Origin: Verrucomicrobiota bacterium
Lineage (GTDB): Bacteria > Verrucomicrobiota > Verrucomicrobiia > Opitutales > UBA953
DNA length: 44,545 nt
Assembly: GCA_016871725.1 (NCBI GenBank)
Contig: VHCL01000010.1
Location: forward strand, 1-44,545
Reading direction: 5' to 3'
The notes under the pieces were generated by a model that did no database searches, had not been told where the DNA came from, and saw only the letters and a program-made list of their open reading frames with translations. A program made the position numbers and the translations under genes. How positions within the stretch are numbered: position 1 is the first letter of the stretch; each line of letters opens with the position of its first letter. Of this stretch, positions 44,013 through 44,545 are shown in pieces.

Positions 44013-44545
44013 TCAGCGGAGGAACAGCAGCTCCTGGTAGGACGGCAGCGGCCAGTATTCGTCGGCGACGATCTCTTCGAGGGCGTCGGCGGCGGCGCGG
44101 ACCTTGAGCATGGCCGGCAGGACCTTGTCGCACGAATGCTTGGCCTGGGCGTGCGTGTCGGACTTGCTGACGTCGCGGGCGGCGTCGAGGGTGTCGATGG
44201 CCGAGGCCAGCTCGTCGGCGAGGGCGACGACCTGCTTGCGAAGCTTGCCGCCCGACTTGGTCTTCTCGACCGGGGTGAGGTCAGCGGCGTACTTGAGGGC
44301 GGCCGGCAGGAGGAGCGTCTTGGCGATGTCGGAGACGAGCTTCGACTCGGTGTTGATCGCGAGCACGTAGGAGTGCGTGTAGATCTCTTCGCGGGACTCG
44401 AGCTCGGCCTTGGAGAGGACGCCCTGGCGCTCGAAGACCTCGATGGACGACTTGGCGACGATCTCGGGGAGCGCGTCGGGGGTCGTGCGGAGGTTCTTGA
44501 GACCGCGCTTGGCGGCTTCCTTGTGCCACTCCTCGGAGTAGCCGT
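44013..44545 (-). CDS. glnN: Glutamine synthetase type III, C-terminal part (continues beyond window)
   Basis: The last 176 residues are in the window, starting in frame at 44543 with GYSEEWHKEAAKRGLKNLRT and ending EIVADEYWPLPSYQELLFLR. Blocks such as TTPDALPEIVAK, FERQGVLSKAELESREEIY and the ending DEYWPLPSYQELLF are typical of the large GSIII (GlnN) enzymes of Bacteroidetes, cyanobacteria and Verrucomicrobia. The catalytic core is outside the window. The enzyme makes glutamine from glutamate, ammonia and ATP and is usually nitrogen-regulated; its promoter is not visible here. Confidence 0.92.
   Translation of the reverse strand, partial: GYSEEWHKEAAKRGLKNLRTTPDALPEIVAKSSIEVFERQGVLSKAELESREEIYTHSYVLAINTESKLVSDIAKTLLLPAALKYAADLTPVEKTKSGGKLRKQVVALADELASAIDTLDAARDVSKSDTHAQAKHSCDKVLPAMLKVRAAADALEEIVADEYWPLPSYQELLFLR

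Overview
The window is GC-rich, densely coded chromosomal DNA of a Gram-negative bacterium. It encodes an outer-membrane beta-barrel, Wza/Wzc-type export proteins, Mpl peptidoglycan recycling and several lipoproteins. The gene content (type III glutamine synthetase, ClpC with an N-terminal repeat domain, a short hibernation factor, SulP without STAS) and the protein character fit the Verrucomicrobiota/PVC group best. That placement is inference; there is no rRNA gene here to confirm it.

Layout. 1-1345: tail of a [2Fe-2S] ferredoxin-like gene, a secreted Cys-type glutathione peroxidase, and a small lipoprotein with an internal duplication. 1364-6235: a minus-strand group with clpC, a DUF423 membrane protein, an unknown protein and a SulP anion transporter. 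6391-9010: a plus-strand operon nrnA-truB-ribF joined by ATGA overlaps. 9007-11255 (minus): a tiny membrane protein, mpl and hpf, with an odd repeat- and hairpin-rich 280-base segment between hpf and mpl. 11296-17567: an SDR, the yggS-recN pair, a LysR regulator with a likely autoregulatory box, and an uncharacterised two-gene unit. 17689-24691: sppA, then a minus-strand OMP-wza-wzc-M48 protease group that looks like an exopolysaccharide export module without glycosyltransferases.

24826-37724 is the classic transcription/translation supercluster on the minus strand: tRNA-Thr, tuf, tRNA-Trp, secE, nusG, rplK, rplA, rplJ, rplL, rpoB, rpoC. It has a hairpin attenuator between rplL and rpoB and a strong terminator after rpoC. 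37833-43514 (minus) carries smc, an HtrA protease and a TonB-C-like membrane protein. 43668-43868 is rpsU (plus), and the window ends inside glnN (type III glutamine synthetase, minus).

Most genes are housekeeping. I do not see a defence island, integrase, insertion sequence, CRISPR array or prophage. The observations most worth following are: (i) RNA polymerase beta-prime has lost the whole second zinc site (four Cys) while keeping the first; (ii) translation-machinery genes have A/C-rich leaders mostly without Shine-Dalgarno motifs; (iii) a terminator-like hairpin ends only a few bases before the mpl start codon, preceded by an unusual short-repeat tract; (iv) the Wzc kinase has a Tyr-Gly-rich N-terminal tail; (v) an uncharacterised 482-residue protein is paired with a polytopic membrane protein.
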